Shown in pieces: positions 1-8,839 of a stretch of 23,134 nucleotides of DNA (the first letter of the stretch is position 1; each line of letters starts with the position of its first letter). The notes below the pieces were generated by a model. It was not told the DNA's origin. It ran no database searches and saw only the letters and a program-made list of their open reading frames with translations. Position numbers and translations under genes: made by a program. Source of the DNA: Chara braunii (lineage: Eukaryota; Streptophyta; Charophyceae; Charales; Characeae); assembly GCA_003427395.1 (NCBI GenBank), contig BFEA01000133.1, forward strand, positions 1,130,074 to 1,153,207. The letters are read 5' to 3'.

Positions 1-60
1 CTTTTTTTTTTTTTTTTTTTTTTTCCTTTTAGGAACAAAGAATCTAGGCACCTGTGGGCC
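1..60. repeat. poly-T tract at window edge
   Basis: A run of about 23 T begins the window. On the minus strand it would read as a poly(A) tail, so it may be the 3' end of a retrotransposed element lying mostly outside the window. Nothing else is recognisable in these 60 bases. Confidence 0.5.
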
Positions 61-219
61 GAGGTCCCACTAGAAAGGAGGATTGACCTAAGGGCTTGAA
101 CCTGGATGTGTTTTCTGTCATAGATGCAGGAAAGCAGTTCAATCACGATTTTCTGCACCTGTTCGCAATTGCGTCCACATTCAGGCATTAAATCCAATCC
201 TCTTTGCTAGTGGGACCTC
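61..219. mobile_element. Small foldback (MITE-like) element with 25-bp inverted ends
   Basis: Bases 61-85 and 195-219 are inverted repeats of each other, 23 of 25 positions matching; the outermost 13 (GAGGTCCCACTAG) are perfect. Further inside, CCTGGATGTG on the left pairs with CCACATTCAGG on the right, so much of the 159 bp can fold back. There is no coding capacity. This is the form of a non-autonomous DNA transposon. I could not identify a clear target-site duplication, so the superfamily is open. Confidence 0.55.
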
Positions 220-421
220 ACCCATGGGGGAAATTCTTCCAGTAGCAGCAGCAGGATGTTAGCTCACATTTGAGACCGTTGGGGCTGTCTACCATGCAGA
301 TCCGGCATCCTTTTTTCGTTTTTGATATGTAATCTTTAAACAAAAAAACAAAGAACAGATCCAGCAATCAGGGACTACCTTAAAAAAAAAAAAAAAAAAA
401 AAAGGAACTGCTCGCACCGCC
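220..421. other. Non-coding stretch with poly(A) run
   Basis: No open reading frame or RNA gene is recognisable. There is a run of about 22 A at 381-402, ending 19 bases before the next foldback element. It could be the tail of a short retroposed sequence on the plus strand, but I cannot name the parent. Confidence 0.4.
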
Positions 422-578
422 GTCTTCACCCGAATAGAACGCGTGGTCATTGTAGCTGTATTTGACCCACCTCTCAGTCTAAATACTAAATACTAAATAG
501 TAAATAGTAAATAGTAAATACTAAATAGTAAATACTAAATAGTAAATACAGCGATCGTGATTGGGTGTTCTATTCAGA
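422..578. mobile_element. Foldback/MITE family A, copy 1
   Basis: The left arm begins GTCTTCACCCGAATAGAAC and ends near AGCTGTATTT (about 462). The right arm at about 542-578 is its imperfect reverse complement (AAATACAGCG, then GTTCTATTC). The left arm closely matches that of a second copy at 12412-12514, which shows that this is a dispersed family and not a chance hairpin. The middle of this copy is a heptamer array (479-549) that copy 2 lacks. It is non-coding and the exact right end is uncertain. Confidence 0.65.
479..549. repeat. Heptamer tandem array (C/G)TAAATA
   Basis: About ten tandem 7-bp units alternate between CTAAATA and GTAAATA. The array fills the centre of foldback copy 1. 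It is AT-rich, non-coding and absent from the second copy, so it probably grew by slippage after insertion. Confidence 0.85.
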
Positions 579-774
579 ATTTCAGATCAAGATTCAAGAC
601 CTTAGCACTTCCCTAAACGTATCTGACTGCACTTATGGCCACTCTTGGATGTATCTAGCTGCAATCATGTACTAAACACGGTTGAAAAATGTTCTAGTGT
701 GAGTACAACCTCAGTTTCGTCTCAGATTTGAGGTTCGGGGAAAAACGAGGAAACAGGTTTGTTTACCTTCCTGA

Positions 775-778
<4 letters not shown>
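579..778. other. Unassigned non-coding flank
   Basis: Bases 579-778 contain no coding region or repeat that I recognise. If the long T run that follows is the poly(A) tail of the minus-strand LINE, this is the target DNA beside its 3' end. No duplicate of this flank is visible next to the other end of the LINE. Confidence 0.4.
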
Positions 779-850
<72 letters not shown>

Positions 851-955
851 CCCTCTTTTTCGATTTTTTGGGGGGCGGGGAAAACAAAACCCCCTCAAAC
901 CCGGGGGGGGGGGCCCCCTTTTTTGGGGGGGGCCCCCCCCCCCCCCCCCCCCCCC
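779..955. repeat. T-run of ~69 nt followed by G/C/T homopolymer smear (probable sequencing artefact)
   Basis: About 69 consecutive T are followed by T-, A-, G- and C-runs of declining complexity, ending in a long C run at about 932-955. Clean coding-like LINE sequence resumes at 956. The T run is where the poly(A) tail of the minus-strand LINE would be expected. The graded homopolymers beside it look like poor base calling or polymerase slippage rather than real sequence. Peptides read through here (poly-Phe, poly-Lys, poly-Gly) should be ignored. Confidence 0.7.
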
Positions 956-959
956 TTGG

Positions 960-3256
960 AGTGGTACCGTCTTCCTCAGCATTTTCTGGGCTGCCCATTC
1001 CCACTCTGCCGGGTCCCAGGTCAGATCCTGTTGCCTAGCTGCCCGTCGGTATGGCAGGTATTGTTTTTCCCCCTCTGGACCTCCTTCACATATCGCCACG
1101 GTTTCCACGACGCTCCTATCCACTTTTTGGGGGGAGCTTCCTTCGTGTACGCCATCTTTCTGCAGGGGTGCCCCCAGTCCTTCATACCCCGAGTTTACCA
1201 ACCATCCAGTGACTTCCACTCTCCCATCAGCCAATACCCACTGAACTCCGTAGACTCTCTCTGCTATCATCTCCCCCTTCATCTTCACCCATGTCCCCGG
1301 AGTCAGTTCGACCTTTCTTAATAGATCCTCTCAATGGGGGGGAATAGCCTCCTGCAGCTCTGTCACCCTTGGCCTCCGTCCCATTTGTTCGTGCAGGGTT
1401 TCCACCATGTTGCTATGAGGGTGCCAATCCTTGAATTGTTTATCCCACAGGTGGCCTACTTTGTAAGTTCCCTGCGTGGCCCATTTCTGTCCCTATGCCC
1501 CTCGCGGGCCCTGCCATGGGAAGGGATCGCCGACCCCATCGCGGATGAACCTAAAGTCGAACAGCAGCTGGTTAAGAACTGCATCAGCAGTCTGCGGCAG
1601 GCGGCACCGCAGTTGGATCTTCTTCCATAGCGCCAATTTTGTTGTCCACACTGTATCCCTGCGGATATGGCCTAGCACTGTGCTACTCAATAGGCACAGG
1701 TCCACCAGTTCCCTGACACCTGGAGGACATATGGCAAATGAGTTCGAGTCACTTCTTGCCAGGCCCCCCCGACTGTGCGTAGGAGGTGCCAAAGCAGTTG
1801 GCGCAGCTGCAGAGCTACAATTTGCATCCGTGGATCTAATAGTCCTATTCCCCCGAATCGCCTTGGTTGGATAAGATTCTTCCAAGCAACGCTGCAGATG
1901 GAATCCTGTGCGTGCACATTATTTGACCATAGGTGTGCATGAACCGCCTTCTTGATGTATCTAAACGTCTGCTTCCCCGGCATATGCACAGCTCCTGCAT
2001 ACCATAACGTTGCAAGCACGGAGTTCTTAATGACAAGGGCCTTGCCGAAGACGCCCATGCTCCATGCCCTGAGTCAGGTTGCCGCTGCCGTGGTCCGAAG
2101 GGCCATCTGTTCTACTCACCCGAAGCTCGGCGTCAGGCTTGCGCCCAAAAAAAACATCCTTTCTCCTTCAGCAACACTCTGGACATCCCATCCCTCCGGG
2201 GGCCCGAGCTCTAATGGGAGGATGGCCTTTGACTTGCGTCAGTTGACCCGTGCCCCCAAATATTTGCAGAAGGTACCAAGGTCCTCCTTGAGGACCTCAG
2301 GTGTTGGGCTGTCGGGGAGATCGTTCATTAAATGACATAGAGGGCCGGGAACAGCGGGCATCCTTGTTTGCGCATTTAGGATGGAGATTGGTCACCAATT
2401 TCACACATCCTCCTTTATCCCCTTCTTGTAAAGCAGGACCATGTATGCATCCGCGAATCCCTGCGGGAGGGAGCCACACGTGAGTGCTTCGTTGTAGGCT
2501 GTTGTCAGTAAGACCGTGAAGAAGTTGCAGAAATCCTTGTACATTTCGACCGACATGTCATCCAGTCCTGGTGCCTTTAAGTCGTGGGAAGTTGGCTATT
2601 GCCTTTCCACCTCCGCTGTCGTAATATCTTCCTCCAATTTGCTCGTGCTTTCCAAGTCCAGGCGGTTTCGGATGTGCCTCCGTATTTCCTGTTCTGGTTT
2701 CATTGCCATGTCCATTGCCGTCCATTCCTCGATAGTTGTTTGTGCATCCTAGCCTCGTCATGGCGCTGATGAGCGCCAATGAGTCTGCTTCGACATGCCT
2801 CATGTTTGCTGAGTCCAGCGCCGGATCCACCAGAGAGTTGAAGTCGCCTCCTATGATGATTTTGTCTGCCTCTGACACCAGGGTCTGCATCTTCTCCCAC
2901 ATTCTACGTCGTGTTCCAATATCTGTTGGGCCATAGACCATGGCCACCCCCCAGACTCCCTCCCCCCATCGCAGGATCACCCACGCCCATCACCCCCGCG
3001 AATCATAGTATTAGTCTCTGACCTCCCCCCTAAAGTGGGGGGAAACAAGAATGCAAACTCCTCCTTTTGTCCCCTTCGCCGGTTCTGCTGATTTACTCTC
3101 GTTCAATTTGGTCTCCTGGAGGCAGACGATGTCAATCTGTTCCACTCTCACCTTCTTCGGCAGCTCCCTGCGCTTGGATAAAAGTGATCTTGCCCCCATA
3201 CCTTTGACGTTCCACGTCATAACCTTCAGCCGATTACAGTGCCTGTGTGCCGCCAT
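960..3256 (-). pseudogene. LINE element A, ORF2 (endonuclease-reverse transcriptase), degenerate
   Basis: ORF2 of a plant-type non-LTR retrotransposon, which nicks target DNA and reverse transcribes its own RNA there. Reading the minus strand from 3256: APE-type endonuclease with MTWNVKGMG, then QIDIVCLQETK (catalytic Glu), then VYGPTD and IIIGGDFNSL. Around 2585-2400 comes the RT start (KAPGLDDMSVEMYK, then DAYMVLLYKKG), and near 2390-2330 the QGCPLFPALY block. The reading then passes directly to TFCKYLGARVN, so the catalytic YADD block is missing. The C-terminal region includes VAWKNLI..GGIGLLDPR (2058-1687) and continues to about 960. Frameshifts lie near 2980-3010, 2480 and 1720, and stops near 1490 (TAG) and 1330 (TGA). 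The element is inactive. The probable 3' tail is the T run at 779. Confidence 0.88.
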
Positions 3257-3388
3257 CCCTCCTACGTCTTACTAACCCCCATATCTCTACTGGACCGTTC
3301 TCCCCCTACTCCTACCCTATCTACATTGGCCATTCTAACGTTCCCCTACCCTTTGCCAATTTACACTGTTTTTATTGCTGGGGGGGTG
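3257..3388 (-). other. Spacer between LINE A ORF1 and ORF2
   Basis: A short, frame-broken stretch lies between the apparent ORF1 end and the ORF2 initiation region (MAAHRHCNRLKVMTW on the minus strand). It holds no motif and is probably the inter-ORF spacer of the same LINE. Confidence 0.4.
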
Positions 3389-5856
3389 TCACTCTTCCCA
3401 TGACACCCTACATGATAATATATCCCCTACACCTTCGTTCCCCTCTTTCCCATATCCCAATCCCCTCCTGAAAGTGATGATTACGCACATGTTCCTCCCG
3501 CGGGAGGCGCGCATTAACGTTGTTAAAAATGGCCAAAGGGGTTGTGTATGATGTGGAGATCTTGTGGAAGCACAGCCGGGCCAAAAGCTTTCCATCCACT
3601 GCATACTTTCTGTATTGCAATCTCGGGCTGCCCGTTTTGTTTGGGATGGCCTCCACAAAGTGTATGATGAGTGCATACTCTTGTCCCCTTGGCTGTCCGC
3701 TGGATGAATCTGAATGCCGAGAGACCCGGCAGTGATAAAATTTTGGATTTCGATCCAACCCACTGCTCCACATGCTTTAAAACAGAGCGCTCTTGCGGCA
3801 GCTTGTTCACACTGAAGATCGGCACTTCTGTTGAACCATCCATCAACATCTTGATCTCGTCTCACGTCCTCTACATGGTGATGGGGCAGATATAGCGCTC
3901 CCCCTCTTGCAAAATGGCCTTCAAACCCGTCCTGGCCCGCTCTTGTCGCGTTAGCTCCATTAACAGGACCTGCTTCTGCCGTACCTCCCCTAACTCCCCC
4001 GCTGTTATGTCCGCCGTACCTCGTGCAGCTTGACTATCCCCCTGTTTTCCCCCACCTCCTGTTGTTGCAGCCTCACTAGCACCTGCAGTCCGACTCTCTG
4101 CAACCGCCTCCTCTGTCAGATTCGCCTTCGTCCTCCTCCCCTTCATAATCCCCTTCCTCTTGTTCTTCCATATCACCCCCCTCTCGTAGATCCTCTCCTT
4201 CCAAATCTCTTGTATGTCGTTGCAGCGAGTGCTCACTACGCGGCCTCTTGCTATGTGATGCATCCGGGGTTCTGTCCTCCCCTGATCGGTTATGCTCATT
4301 GCCAGGCCTTCCACTGGCATACCATAGCTTGCATCTCTCGGGAGAGGGGAGGCTGAGAGCAATCGTGAAGTATCCCTATGGCCCCTTCCTCCCAGGCAAT
4401 GCCTAAGCTTGTATCCTGTAGTTTCCAGCGGGGAGCATTCCCTCTCCCGTAGGATCCCCGAATTCGTTTGCCTTTCTAACTCCTGCTGGTGAGGATGCTT
4501 CATTCGTGAAAACTCTGCCGGGGTAGAGGAGAAGGTAGAGACTCGAGAGCATTTCGCCAAGGAGGAACTCCTGGGCAGTCCCGCCGTCAGCTGTTTAGTT
4601 CTTTGTCTGCACCCCGATTGTGCCCACCTCCTTTTGTCCGCTCTGCTATTATTGGTGCTTCATATACCGGCCTTTCCTGAGCCTGGCGCGTTCCAGGCTG
4701 AACTCGTCTCCTTTTCCAATCCCGTTCCATTACCCGCCTGCACCAGTAGCCCCTGTTGTCCCCTATCTACCCCTTCCTGTTCGTGCGCTGTCTCATTCCT
4801 TCTCCTTTTCCCTCTGCCCCTCGGGTGTCGTTGAATTCTTTTGTTGCCCATCCCTCCCTTTATCAGATGATTCCCCGACTTTCTTTCTTCTTATCCCCCC
4901 TTCTTCATTCCCATCAGTGGCCTTTTCCGCAGCACCCAGGCTGCTTCCCAGGTCAACGTTTTCCTCCCACTCTGTTTTCCCCTCCTGGCCCTGCACCGCA
5001 ATTGCTTCATATTCCCCGTTCATTGCTCCTTCCTCACTACCTTCGCCCACCTGTTTCCCATGGCAACTATCAATTCGTCCCCCTTCCTTTGCCATCTGTT
5101 CTTTCTTTCCTTTATCAGTTTCCATCTGACCCTCCCCCATCTCTCCTTCCTTATCCCTGGCGGCCTGATCCGCCCCCAAAATCTTCAGGTCCCTTTCCTG
5201 CCCAGAGCATTGGTCCGCCTTCCTTTTATGTTCGGCGCCAAATAGCCAATACGGTTCATCCATCTGCATGGGATCATCCTCTCTCCCCTCCCATGGTACG
5301 CTGCACCTACACCCTCCACTTTGCCTACCCCTTCTTCTACATCATTGTCGTATTCCCCCTGCTGTCGAAGCTCCCCCAGTGCCTTCGCCTTCGCCTCGTC
5401 AATCACTATACCTTCCATTTCATGCTCCAGCTCCCACCATGCCATCCGCTCTGCATTGGGGTTCGACTGCAGCACCGGGTCCAGCATGCTCCTGGCCTCC
5501 CTACCTTGAAGCCCTTGCAGCATTTCAGCTATGGTGAGGCAACGACCATGCAGGCCCATATGACCATGCATGAAGCAAATCTCACAGAAGGGAGTCTCAC
5601 TTGTAATAACTCGAACCTCTTCAAAGTTGTATGGGCCTGTGGCCACCGCCACACTGTTTTTCAGCAGATTTTTTAAAGGGCCGTCAATCACATACCTCAG
5701 ATATTCTCGTTCTTCTTCGTCGAAACCTTGCTCCTCCACACTTGGGCCGCGAAAAAAACTCCACCGCCCCTCGCATCCATTTAGATGCCAGGGGCAAGGG
5801 ATTGTAAACTTTGACCCATGACCACCTTTTGGGCTCAACAAGTCTCTCAACCTGCG
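3389..5856 (-). pseudogene. LINE element A, ORF1 (gag-like nucleic-acid-binding protein), degenerate
   Basis: This lies upstream of ORF2 on the same strand, the usual position of LINE ORF1, whose product packages element RNA. The N-terminal part (about 5856-5185) has a zinc-knuckle-like cluster, CEICFMHGHMGLHGRC, near 5590-5540. Its Cys/His spacing (C-x2-C-x4-H-x6-C) is longer than the usual x4 before the last Cys. A long hydrophilic, Glu/Lys/Gly-rich middle follows (5269-4793 and 4560-3871), then a more structured C-terminal part (about 3850-3400, with SKSKILSLPGLSAFRFIQR). At least three frameshifts break it (near 5200, 4600 and 3700). Assignment rests on position, basic/acidic composition and the zinc cluster. 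I do not recognise a close family by sequence alone. Confidence 0.65.
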
Positions 5857-6778
5857 TCTCTCAAGAAGTGTGAGTGGGCCAAGACACAGGTCTTGTACTT
5901 GGGCCACGTTTTAGACGGAGATGGGATTAAGCCTGAGGACAGCAAGATAGGGGCGATTCGAGATTGGTCGACGCCCCGCACACTGATAGAATTGCGGTCG
6001 TTCTTAGGCCTAACTAACTATTATAGGAAGTTCGTGAGGAACTTCTCTACTATCGCCGCTCCCCTTCGCAGGTTGCTAAAGAAAGAAGTGATCTGGACGT
6101 GAGACAAAGATTGTACATTCGCGCTTAAGAAGTTAAAGCACGCGTTGATAGAATACCCTGTCCTCAAGGTAGCAGATCCATCCTTGCCATTTGTCGTCAC
6201 CACGAACGCGAGTCAGTATGGTATAGGCGCCATGTTGCAGCAGGACGACGGCAATGGCTATAGACCCGTAGAGTTCATGTCAGCAAGGATGCCCTCAGAG
6301 AAGGTAGCCACCTCGGCGTATGAGAGAGAACTCTACGCTCTCAGGCAGGCTTTAGAACACTGGAAGCACTACCTGCTTGCTTGGGAGGCACTTCAAAGTA
6401 TATTCTGACCGCGAGACTCTTAGATGGCTGAAGACGCAAGCCAAGATGACACCTAAGTTGACTAGGTGGGCCACCGAGATCGACCAGTATGACTTTGAGC
6501 TCAAGCCTATCAAAGGCAAGTACAATGTAGTTGCGGATGCTCTAAGTAGGAGATCATACTACTTTGGAGCTATAGTTCACTAACTGGATATAGGGACAGA
6601 CCTGCAAGAGAAAGTAAGACAGGCGTATACGCAGGACCCTATTTATGGTGACCTCCTCAAGAAAGTCAAGGAGGCCTCAGAGACCGAACCATATTACCAC
6701 ACTACAGAGGGGTTACTGTTCGAGAAGACCGATGTAGCAGGCCGTCTGTGCATTCCTAATAGCGAGGAGATTCGTAGT

Positions 6779-7318
6779 TTGATCCTAGGGGAATGCCACG
6801 ACACAAAGGGACACTTCGGTTGGCTAAACACCTTAGCCAATCTTATGCATGCCTATACTTGGCCAGGGATGAAAGCAAACTGCATAGAGTACATCCGCAG
6901 TTGCAAAGTTTGTCAAAGGAATAAGACAACTATGCGTGCCCCTCTAGGTCTTCTTCGACCCGTGCCTATTCCTGACCAGCTTGGAGATTCAGTCTCCATT
7001 GACTTCATGGATGTGAGCATCAAGAGTAGGCATGGTAAGAGCTAAGTCATGGTGATAGTCGATAGGCTTAGCAAATATGCAGTTTTTGTTCCTTTGCCTG
7101 CAGAGGCACGTACTGATTTAGTAATTCACAAGTTTTTTTATCATTGGGTTACTGATCACGGGATTCCGCTATCCATAGTTAGCGATAGAGACACCCAGTT
7201 CACTAGTCAGAACTGGCAGGAATTGATGAAAGTCTATGGGTCAAAGTTGCTGATGTCATCTGGCCGTCACCCAGAGACCAACAGTCAGACTGAGCAAATG
7301 AACAAAATCCTGCAATAA
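6779..7318 (+). other. Integrase domain of the chromovirus pol
   Basis: The zinc-binding N-terminal domain shows CHDTKGHFG, then CKVC about 30 residues later, followed by a proline-rich linker. The catalytic triad seems complete: D in SIDFMD (near 6998), D in VSDRDTQF (near 7183), and E in SQTEQMN (near 7293). The usual Gly before QTE is replaced by Ser. TAA codons at 7043 and 7316 interrupt the domain. Known role: joins element cDNA to host DNA; here it cannot be made whole. Confidence 0.85.
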
Positions 7319-7861
7319 GTTCTGCGCATGTATATTAGACCAGATCAGATTAACTGGGATGAGATGTTGCCCAAGGTAGCCAGTGCGTATAACAATAGCG
7401 TGCACTTAGCCACTTGTCGTACTCCCAATGAGTTGCATAAGTCCTTTAGACCACGTAGACCGTTTGAGGGACTTAACCGGGACCAGATTCATAGGCCACC
7501 GCCCGGTACTAGGGAGTTTGCGATGCAGCACGAGAAGGAGATAGCTATCGTCATTGAGAACCTCAGGAAGGCCCAGCACAGAATGATAGAACAGGCTAAT
7601 AAGCACTGTCGCCCGTCACAGTTCCAAGTAGGCGACATTGTCTGGGTCAAGTCCAAAGATTTTTTTGCTGAGGAGAACATTTCGCAGAAGTTACTGCCAG
7701 CGTATAGAGGACCGTGGCCAGTTCTATAAGTTAAGGGCGGAGAGGATGGACCGTCCTATACGATAGAGATCCCAGCACACCTCCACACCTAACCTGTGTT
7801 CGATGCGTCAAAGTTGTTGCCATGTGTCACGAGTCGACAGTTTCCATCAAGAAGATCCATG

Positions 7862-8060
7862 ATCCCTTCGGACATGGATGGAAGGTATGACATTGAGGGC
7901 ATTGTAGGTGAAGACGTATTCAGAACTGGAGGCAGAGGTCGTCCACAGAAACAGTATAAGGTTCGATTTGCTTATCAGGAACCCGAGGATGATTGCTGGT
8001 TTACTAGGACTGAACTTCTAGAAACTGCTCCCGGCGTAGTTAGAGCCTACGAGAGGGAAA
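7862..8060 (+). other. Chromodomain at integrase C-terminus
   Basis: The segment reads YDIEGIVGEDVF, then KQYKVRFAYQEPEDDCWF and TRTELLETAPGVVRAYERE. The aromatic residues and the Y-K-V-[RK]-[WF] strand match the chromodomain found at the end of chromovirus integrases, where it is thought to guide insertion to particular chromatin. A purine-rich stretch (GAGAGGGAAAAGAAAGG) begins near 8053, inside the last codons. It could be the polypurine tract, but this is unproven. Confidence 0.75.
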
Positions 8061-8358
8061 AGAAAGGTAAAAATCCGATCTTGGACTGAATTATTCTCGG
8101 AGGACCTCGAACTTAGGCCGGCGGGAGTGAAACGGTATTCACCTGTTAGCAGTAGCGAGTGCAGATCCCAGGGCTCGATCCCTAGTCCTTACCTTACCTG
8201 CGTACACTACCTGTGTCGACCCCGAGAGTTGAACCCGTGACCTGTGTATTCGTAACAGTTGGTAGGCTGTCGTAGGGTCTGTAGGTTGTAGGGGTTCGAT
8301 CTGTAGACCTGTCGGATAGAGGTCTTAGTGATTTCTAGAAGTCGTAGCTGTAGAATTT

Positions 8359-8424
8359 CTGAAAGGTCAAGGTCGTAGCTGCTACAGTCCTGAAAGGTCG
8401 TAGCTGCTACAGTGTTGAAGGGCC
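8359..8424 (+). repeat. Two units of a 30-40-bp direct repeat
   Basis: Unit one (8359-8389) starts CTGAAAGGTCAAGGTCGTAG. Unit two (8390-8424) lacks the internal AAGGT and adds GTGTTGAAGGGCC. A third unit follows at 8584-8624, beyond the rRNA fragment. A more degenerate relative may start near 8339. Confidence 0.8.
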
Positions 8425-8580
8425 GAAATCGTCTCTATGATAAACCAATGACTTTGATACGTTACGCACGTCAAGTGCGCAGCATGTTTTTCGCATCGTT
8501 GATCATAGAGACTATCACGGTAGAATCAGTGACTGAGGTGAAGTCGTAACAAGGTAGCTGTAGGGGAACCTGCGGCTGGA
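8425..8580 (+). rRNA. Fragment of mitochondrial-type SSU rRNA 3' end (NUMT)
   Basis: Bases 8541-8580 read AAGTCGTAACAAGGTAGCTG then TAGGGGAACCTGCGGCTGGA, the conserved SSU rRNA 3' end. The GTAGC..TAGGGGAACCTG..GCTGGA version is bacterial/mitochondrial; nuclear 18S has GTTTCCGTAGGTGAACC. It agrees best with plant mitochondrial rrn18 as I remember it. The upstream CACGGTAGAATCAGTGACTG also fits. An 11-bp inverted repeat (8431-8441 with 8502-8512) sits where the long penultimate helix 44 would be, suggesting that the fragment starts near 8425. The remainder of the rRNA is absent, so this is a pseudogene fragment. Confidence 0.72.
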
Positions 8581-8583
8581 AGT

Positions 8584-8624
8584 CTGAAAGGTCAAGGTCG
8601 TAGCTGCTACAGTGTTGAAGGGCC
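8584..8624 (+). repeat. Third unit of the direct repeat, 3' of the rRNA fragment
   Basis: This is the longest unit and contains both the AAGGT insert and the GTGTTGAAGGGCC end. With 8390-8424 it brackets the rRNA fragment. Confidence 0.8.
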
Positions 8625-8832
8625 AAGTCTACAGACTTCCGGAAGCTCTGGAAGTGCCCCTTCAAACGTTGCTCTCAGCAGTCGAGAGGCAAGTGGGCAA
8701 GTGGTGGAGTCCACCTGTGCTGAGTCAGCGGTACCCAGTCCCAATCTCACTAAGTCCAGTCTGCAAGTACCATGTGGGACTGTGTGCACTCAGGGCCCGG
8801 TGGAAATGAGGCAGACCGGCCACGAACAGAAG

Positions 8833-8839
8833 TATAAAT
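8833..8839 (+). promoter_or_regulatory. Candidate TATA box
   Basis: TATAAAT is preceded by AAG and followed by a CATTCATTC stretch about 30 bases downstream. It is a possible RNA polymerase II promoter of the presumed LTR. Sequence match and position are the only evidence. Confidence 0.3.

Larger units (their letters stand above)
5857..8089 (+). pseudogene. pol: Ty3/gypsy chromovirus pol, 3' half, degenerate
   Basis: This is the enzyme region of an LTR retrotransposon. Order: end of RT (KKCEWAKTQVLYLGHVL, SFLGLTNYYRKFV); RNase H (about 6160-6560; GIGAMLQQ, YERELYALRQALEHW, VADALSRR); integrase zinc finger (H-x4-H, CKVC) and catalytic core (SIDFMD, SDRDTQFTS, TEQMNK); C-terminal chromodomain (about 7890-8060). 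Gag, protease and the RT catalytic core are absent, because the element starts at the LINE junction. Defects: TGA at 6100; a GCTT duplication at 6375-6382 that shifts frame; TAA at 6581, 7043, 7316, 7727 and 7790; and Asp to Asn in the first RNase H motif (codon AAC at 6205). Apart from these the frame is open to a TGA at 8087, so decay is recent relative to the neighbouring LINEs. Confidence 0.92.

Noticed and set aside
479-549. CRISPR-like array
   Set aside because: The units are 7 bp with no spacers, in eukaryotic DNA. It is a plain tandem repeat.
722-1321. Long open frames on both strands with poly-Phe, poly-Lys and poly-Gly
   Set aside because: They are created by the homopolymer smear at 779-955. 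Only the minus-strand part left of the smear (from 960 upward) is LINE-derived.
4620-5676. Plus-strand Pro/Ser/Phe-rich frames up to 306 residues
   Set aside because: They are the antisense of the Glu/Lys-rich LINE A ORF1, whose minus-strand reading fits the element's layout.
8150-8310. tRNA genes, suggested by GGGCTCGATCCC, the minus-strand CGGGTTCAACTC and GGGGTTCGATCTG
   Set aside because: Each is only a T-arm-like word. No acceptor stem or anticodon arm could be paired, and the spacing of A-box-like words is wrong.
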